From an alpha proteobacterium SCGC AAA288-E13 (GTDB taxonomy: Bacteria > Pseudomonadota > Alphaproteobacteria > Pelagibacterales > Pelagibacteraceae): a stretch of DNA of 64,000 nt. The notes under the pieces are model-generated. The model did not search any database. It was not told the origin of the DNA and saw nothing but the letters and a program-made list of their open reading frames with translations. The stretch lies in assembly GCA_000504605.1 (NCBI GenBank), contig AZHQ01000001.1:1-64000 (forward strand). The letters are read 5' to 3'. Below are positions 60,056-64,000 of the stretch, in pieces. Within the stretch, counting starts at the first letter, position 1. Each line of letters opens with the position of its first letter. A program made the position numbers and the translations under genes.

Positions 60056-60774
60056 AATTTAACCAATAAATCCTTTGATCTTTTATTATCGAGATAATGG
60101 CAATCATCAATTTTTAAATTGTTTTTAAATTTAATAAGAAGTGGGTTACCAGTTGGTATTTCTAATCTTGGAATATTTTTGTCTGAAATATTAAATAGTT
60201 TTTTGCAAAGTGCTCGCAATGTATTTCCATGAGCTGAAATTAATACATTTTGACCATTTTGAATCAAAGGCTCAATGTTTTTTAAATAATAGTAAATTAC
60301 CCTTTCATAAGTATCTTTTAAAGATTCAGTATCAGGAATTTTATCCTTGGGAATATTTTTATAAATTTTAATATTTAAAGGGTGATATGGATTGTTTTTA
60401 TTTAATGGAGCAGGAGACATATCCCAAGATCTTCTAAAAATATGGATTTTTTTTTCTCCATAAACTTTTTTCGTTTGATCTTTGTTTAACCCTGTTAAAT
60501 TTCCATAATGTCTTTCATTTAATTCCCAAGCTTTAGTAATTTGATTTGGTTTAGAATTAATAGTGTTTAAAATTAATTCCAGAGTGTTAATCGCTCTTTT
60601 TTGATAAGAGCAAAAGAAGTTATTAATTTTTAAATTTAACTTTTTAATCAATTTGCCAGATTCGTTGGCCTCAAACTTACCTTGGTCTGTTAATTCTACA
60701 TCAACCCAACCTGTAAACCTTTTTTCAAGGTTCCAAATGCTTTGTCCATGCCTTACTAGAATTAGATGATTCAT
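60052..60774 (-). CDS. gpmA: 2,3-bisphosphoglycerate-dependent phosphoglycerate mutase
   Basis: This glycolytic enzyme interconverts 3- and 2-phosphoglycerate. The 240 residues from ATG 60774 have LVRHGQSIWNLEKRFTGW with the phosphohistidine, ELNERHYGNLTGLNK and SAHGNTLRALCK with the second histidine. The segment with DRR/SWDMSP motif is also typical. It faces murU with a four-base stop overlap (TTAG). Confidence 0.95.
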   Translation of the reverse strand: MNHLILVRHGQSIWNLEKRFTGWVDVELTDQGKFEANESGKLIKKLNLKINNFFCSYQKRAINTLELILNTINSKPNQITKAWELNERHYGNLTGLNKDQTKKVYGEKKIHIFRRSWDMSPAPLNKNNPYHPLNIKIYKNIPKDKIPDTESLKDTYERVIYYYLKNIEPLIQNGQNVLISAHGNTLRALCKKLFNISDKNIPRLEIPTGNPLLIKFKNNLKIDDCHYLDNKRSKDLLVKF

Positions 60775-60815
60775 TTGTAACAATTAGTATGAATATATTA
60801 TAAATAAAATATGTT

Positions 60816-61133
60816 ATGAAAAATATCAAATTTTTTTACATTATCACGCCCAATCATAGGGAAGCAGAAAAAATAGCTAAAAAACTATTAGACAAGAAAT
60901 TAATTGCTTGTGCAAATGTTATAAGTAACGTGAATTCTTATTTTGTTTGGAAAAATAAAGTTCAGAATTCAAAAGAAATAATTATTTGTGGTAAGACAAC
61001 CTCAAAAAATCAAAAAAATATTATTCATACAGTAAAAAAACTACATTCATATTCTGTGCCATGTGTAATTTTTTTTGATATTAAAAGTGGTAACAAAGAT
61101 TTTTTGAAATGGATAAAGCAATCAGTTATCTAA
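60816..61133 (+). CDS. cutA: CutA1-type divalent cation tolerance protein
   Basis: CutA is a trimeric protein with a ferredoxin-like fold; its cellular role in metal tolerance is uncertain. The 105 residues show AEKIAKKLLDKKLIACANVI, YFVWKNKVQNSKEIIICGKT and the C-terminal GNKDFLKWI. Length fits the family (about 100-115). Its end overlaps the next start by about 25 bases. Confidence 0.9.
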   Translation: MKNIKFFYIITPNHREAEKIAKKLLDKKLIACANVISNVNSYFVWKNKVQNSKEIIICGKTTSKNQKNIIHTVKKLHSYSVPCVIFFDIKSGNKDFLKWIKQSVI

Positions 61134-61498
61134 GAATATTATTTCATATTTTTACTTTATTTTTAATTATATTTTCGTTGTACCCAGGAAGTATTTTAGG
61201 TTTTCTGCTATATGGAGATTTTAGATTACAGCCTCAGATTACAAAAGATTTTTTATATATTTCCTCTCAACATCTATATATTTATCTTCTTGTTTCTGCA
61301 CTTGGTTTTTTTTCTTATTTAAGAGATAGAAAATTTAAATTAGTTGTCATTTATTTATTTTTTTTATCAATCATACTAGAAGTTTCTCATATTGTAATTT
61401 TTGAAAGATCCTTTCAAATGTCAGATCTTGCAGGTAATATTTTGGGTGTATTAATTGTTTATATAGTAGTATTAATTTATAAATTTTGGAGAAAGTAA
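61109..61498 (+). CDS. VanZ-like membrane protein
   Basis: This is a 129-residue membrane protein with four hydrophobic spans. The late segment ILEVSHIVIFERSFQMSDLAGNILGVLI matches the VanZ-family pattern (glutamate, R, D and N-x-x-G in fixed order). VanZ-like proteins are mostly of unknown function. It starts within cutA and ends directly at the zeta gene, so the four genes from cutA may form an operon. Confidence 0.75.
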   Translation: MDKAISYLRILFHIFTLFLIIFSLYPGSILGFLLYGDFRLQPQITKDFLYISSQHLYIYLLVSALGFFSYLRDRKFKLVVIYLFFLSIILEVSHIVIFERSFQMSDLAGNILGVLIVYIVVLIYKFWRK

Positions 61499-61813
61499 AT
61501 GAGTTCATTTGATGAGAGAGAAAAAAGTTTCGAAAAGAAATTCATTCGAGATGAAGAAGTTCAATTTAAAGTTAATGCAAAGAGAAATAAATTATTAGGA
61601 GAATGGGCAGCAGATAAATTGGGCAAAAAGGATAACAATAAAGTATCTTATGCTCAAGAAGTTATTAAATCTGATTTTGCAGGACCTGGAGACGAGGACG
61701 TTTTTAGAAAAATTCAGAGTGATTTTAAAAAAGAATCGATAAGTATATCTGATTCAGAAATAAGAGAACAAATGAGTTCTTTGCTTGAGCGTGCAAAAAA
61801 AGAATTTTTATAA
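61499..61813 (+). CDS. F1-ATPase zeta subunit (DUF1476), natural ATPase inhibitor
   Basis: In Paracoccus and relatives this small protein blocks ATP hydrolysis by the F1FO-ATP synthase when the proton gradient fails. The 104 residues match the family well: FDEREKSFEKKFIRDEE, FKVNAKRNKLLGEWAADKLG, YAQEVIKSDFAGPGDEDVFRKI and SEIREQMSSLLERA. It begins on the base after the VanZ-like stop, about 37 kb from atpHAGDC, the operon for its target. Confidence 0.9.
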   Translation: MSSFDEREKSFEKKFIRDEEVQFKVNAKRNKLLGEWAADKLGKKDNNKVSYAQEVIKSDFAGPGDEDVFRKIQSDFKKESISISDSEIREQMSSLLERAKKEFL

Positions 61814-62297
61814 AATTTTAATTTTATTTGTTATCTTCTTTTTTCAACAAAATAGTTTTGCATCAATTTTTGAAGGAATTCCAAGAGTTATAGATGGAGA
61901 TTCATTAGACATTAATGGTAATAAAATCAGATTATTTGGTGTAGATGCTCCAGAAAAAAAACAAATTTGTAAAAAATCATACTTAATTATTTTTATTTTA
62001 AATTTCCAAAAAAAATATGAATGTGGCTTATTAGCAACAAATCAATTAAAGAAGTTAATTAATAATAAAAAAGTAAAGTGTGTATCAGAAAGCAAAGATC
62101 GATATAATAGATATTTATCGATTTGTTACTTAAAAAATAAAGATATTAATTCTTGGCTTGTGAAAAATGGATACGCAGTTGCATATAAAAAATACTCAAA
62201 GAAATATATTTTAGAAGAACAACATGCTAAAAAAAATAAATTAGGAATTTGGCAAGGAACTTTTCAAAATCCCGAGGAATGGAGAAAAAAAAATTAA
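61791..62297 (+). CDS. Secreted thermonuclease-like (SNase) protein
   Basis: This is a probable periplasmic nuclease. From GTG at 61791 the 168 residues begin with a signal peptide (hydrophobic run, ending FA-SIFEG), then the SNase core PRVIDGDSLDINGNKIRLFGVDAPE and the catalytic arginine region SKDRYNRYLSICYLK, and NGYAVAY and KLGIWQG. An insertion of about 15-20 residues lies after VDAPEKKQIC. TTG at 61785 is an alternative start; both lie inside the zeta gene. Confidence 0.85.
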   Translation: MQKKNFYKILILFVIFFFQQNSFASIFEGIPRVIDGDSLDINGNKIRLFGVDAPEKKQICKKSYLIIFILNFQKKYECGLLATNQLKKLINNKKVKCVSESKDRYNRYLSICYLKNKDINSWLVKNGYAVAYKKYSKKYILEEQHAKKNKLGIWQGTFQNPEEWRKKN

Positions 62298-62338
62298 TTA
62301 CTATTTATTGTTCAGATATTTTTATGTAAGTTAATCCC

Positions 62339-62944
62339 GTGATTCGGTCAATCAAAAAATATTTTATCAATTTTTTTGTTTTCGTTATTTTATCTTCTTG
62401 TTCTTCGATACCCTTAAATACAAAAAATAGTTGTGATATTTTTTCTGAAAAATATTTTTGGTATAAACATGCCAAAAAAGTAGAGGAAAAATGGGGTGCT
62501 CCTATTTATATTCAGTTGGCTTTCATAAAAAAAGAATCTAATTTTGATTGGTTAGCAAAACCTGAGCGAACAAAATTATTTAAAATTATTCCCTACAAAA
62601 GAAAATCAACTTCATTTGGTTATTCTCAAGCTGTAAAAGGTACTTGGGATCAGTACAAAGAGGAGACAAACAGCCGCCTAGCAACCAGAGCAAGATTCAA
62701 AGATAGTGTTGATTTTATAGGATGGTATATTAATAAAACAGAAAAACTTTTAAAAATTCCAAAAACCGATACTTACCGACAATATATCGCTTACCATGAA
62801 GGATGGGGAAATTACAAAAATTACAAAAAGAATAAAAAAGTAATTCTTTTTGCAAAAGAAGTTAAAAACCAAGCTAATCAATACCGCAAACAGTTATCTA
62901 AATGTCAAAAAAGACTGAATAGGAATAAATATATTATTTTTTAA
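62339..62944 (+). CDS. Lipoprotein with lytic transglycosylase (SLT-like) domain
   Basis: This is probably an outer-membrane lipoprotein that cleaves peptidoglycan glycan strands. The 201 residues have a signal peptide with lipobox ILSSC (Cys21), then an SLT-like core: LAFIKKESNFDWLAKPERTK with the catalytic glutamate, SFGYSQAVKGTWDQY, and the later AYHEGWGNY. The start is GTG at 62339. It overlaps the facing RND gene end by 11 bases. The C-terminus is lysine-rich. Confidence 0.82.
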   Translation: MIRSIKKYFINFFVFVILSSCSSIPLNTKNSCDIFSEKYFWYKHAKKVEEKWGAPIYIQLAFIKKESNFDWLAKPERTKLFKIIPYKRKSTSFGYSQAVKGTWDQYKEETNSRLATRARFKDSVDFIGWYINKTEKLLKIPKTDTYRQYIAYHEGWGNYKNYKKNKKVILFAKEVKNQANQYRKQLSKCQKRLNRNKYIIF

Positions 62945-64000
62945 GTTGTTTACTTAACTCAAGATCAACTGCATCAATCCTTTTAGTATTTTTAGTAAGT
63001 AGAACATACATTGTTGGAGTAATATAAAGAGTTAGAAATGTACTTAAAAAAATTCCCCCAAAAATTGTTGAGCCGATGGCGAGACGTGCAGATTCACCAG
63101 CACCCGGTCCAATATTACCAAAAATTAAGGGTGAAACTGCTACACAAGTACTGACGCTTGTCATAATTATAGCGCGAAATCTTTTTCTACAAGATTCTAA
63201 AGCAGCACTTTGAAGATTTTTTCCAGTTTTTCTCAGTTCGTTCGCCCAACTAACTATAAGTATTGAGTTTTTAACACTCATACCGATAAGAATCACGAGA
63301 GCAATTTGTGAAAAAATGTTTATGCTTGAGTTGAAAAGAAGCAAAAAAAGTATTCCACCAAAAATTGAAAGAGGAACTGTTAAAAAAATTACAAATGGAT
63401 GGATGAAACTATTAAAATTTGCTGCCATGACCAAAAAGGCTGTCACCAAAGCTAATGCAAAAATAATATATATTTCCTTACTTACTTCTTGAATTTCTTC
63501 AGACTGACCCTTCCATTCTATTCCAGCTTCAGGAACATTGGTTTGTACAGTTTTTGTAATATAATCTATGGCTTCTGAAAGGGTATAATTTCCTAAAAGT
63601 CGAGCACTGATGGTAACGGCACGAATTCGATCAAATCGCGATAAGATTTTTGCTGAGCCCATTTCTTCAAATTCGACAAGATTAGATAATGATATTAATT
63701 TTCCTGTAGTGTTCGAACGTACAAAAACTTTAGCTAAGTTTTCACTTTTTCTTCTATTTTCAATATCAGTTTGAAGAATAATGGGGTATTCTTTGCCCAA
63801 TTTATTAAAATTGGTAATATTTTTTCCTGCAAATAAAGTCTGTACTGTTTGATTAATGTCTACGACTGAAACTCCTAAGTCCTGAGCTTTTTTTCTATTT
63901 ATGATCAATTTAATTTCTGGATTTTGTCGAGTAAAATCTGATTCAATAGCCGCTAAATTTTTATTTTTTCTCAGTTCTTTCATTATTAATTTTTGCCACA
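62934..64000 (-). CDS. RND efflux permease, C-terminal part (5' end beyond window)
   Basis: This is the C-terminal third of an AcrB-like inner-membrane pump. The frame continues past the first methionine (63983) to the window edge, where it reads WQKLI before it, so the N-terminus lies outside. Seen are the porter segment NPEIKLIINRKKAQDLGVSVVDINQTVQTLFAG, the family helices with NSILIVSWANELRKTGKNLQSAALESCRKRFRAIIMTS, and FGGIFLSTFLTLYITPTMY at the end. Substrate is not predictable. Confidence 0.9.
   Translation of the reverse strand, partial: WQKLIMKELRKNKNLAAIESDFTRQNPEIKLIINRKKAQDLGVSVVDINQTVQTLFAGKNITNFNKLGKEYPIILQTDIENRRKSENLAKVFVRSNTTGKLISLSNLVEFEEMGSAKILSRFDRIRAVTISARLLGNYTLSEAIDYITKTVQTNVPEAGIEWKGQSEEIQEVSKEIYIIFALALVTAFLVMAANFNSFIHPFVIFLTVPLSIFGGILFLLLFNSSINIFSQIALVILIGMSVKNSILIVSWANELRKTGKNLQSAALESCRKRFRAIIMTSVSTCVAVSPLIFGNIGPGAGESARLAIGSTIFGGIFLSTFLTLYITPTMYVLLTKNTKRIDAVDLELSKQLKK

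Noticed and set aside
63983..64000. Start codon of the RND permease at ATG 63983
   Set aside because: The frame stays open to the window edge, and 349 residues cover only the C-terminal third of an RND pump, so this methionine is internal.

Overview
The window is a gene-dense, AT-rich (roughly 30% G+C by eye) bacterial chromosome segment. Gene families, gene order, a SAM-II riboswitch in front of metX, a ChvI/ChvG pair, a RegA-type regulator and the alphaproteobacterial F1-ATPase zeta inhibitor all point to an alphaproteobacterium. Short operon junctions (TAATG, ATGA, CTGA), almost no intergenic DNA and interlocked stop codons suggest a streamlined marine lineage, most likely SAR11 (Pelagibacterales) or a close relative. 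I see no rRNA, tRNA, IS element, prophage or CRISPR array. No gene-free stretch exceeds 300 bases; the longest, 33180-33383, holds a promoter, a riboswitch and a terminator.

Layout. 1-3517: the tail of an unidentified gene, an acyl-CoA ligase, an alpha/beta hydrolase that appears to start at CTG, and asd. 3521-17066: a continuous TCA block on the plus strand, sdhCDAB, mmsA, mdh, sucCD, sucAB and lpdA. 17089-23977: priA and the F1 ATP synthase operon atpHAGDC. 23974-33179 (minus): rppH, ctpA, rsfS, nadD, proA, proB, obgE, rpmA, rplU, gloB, metW and metX, probably several transcription units because rplU and metX have their own promoter-like sites. 33384-35359: hisC and tyrA, divergent from metX. 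35361-40552 (minus): a TPR-sulfotransferase, an NlpC/P60 peptidase, an AmpG-like transporter and trkH. 40650-43327: class I lysyl-tRNA synthetase and pyrD. 43328-45129 (minus): ccdA and a TauE-family permease. 45242-46108: rpmB and a YhhQ-type transporter. 46105-49208 (minus): a three-gene polyamine operon, PLP decarboxylase, deoxyhypusine-synthase-like protein and SpeB-family ureohydrolase. 49381-51443: a RegA-type regulator facing bioY and an ABC ATPase. 51496-60055: polA, chvI, chvG, ahcY, tsaE, amgK-like and murU-like genes. 60052-64000: gpmA, cutA, a VanZ-like protein, the zeta subunit, a secreted nuclease, a transglycosylase lipoprotein and the C-terminal part of an RND pump.

How it fits together. 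The window carries central respiration (TCA cycle, complex II, F1 ATP synthase and its zeta inhibitor), methionine/SAM control (SAM-II riboswitch, metX, metW and ahcY for the methyl cycle), proline and aromatic/histidine synthesis, a polyamine route, envelope sensing (ChvIG) and peptidoglycan turnover or recycling (AmpG-like, P60, AmgK/MurU-like, SLT lipoprotein). The strongest observations are a SAM-II riboswitch whose aptamer strand can pair perfectly with its own terminator, the DHS-like polyamine operon in a bacterium expected to have no eIF5A, and seven of seven convergent gene pairs with no terminator space.
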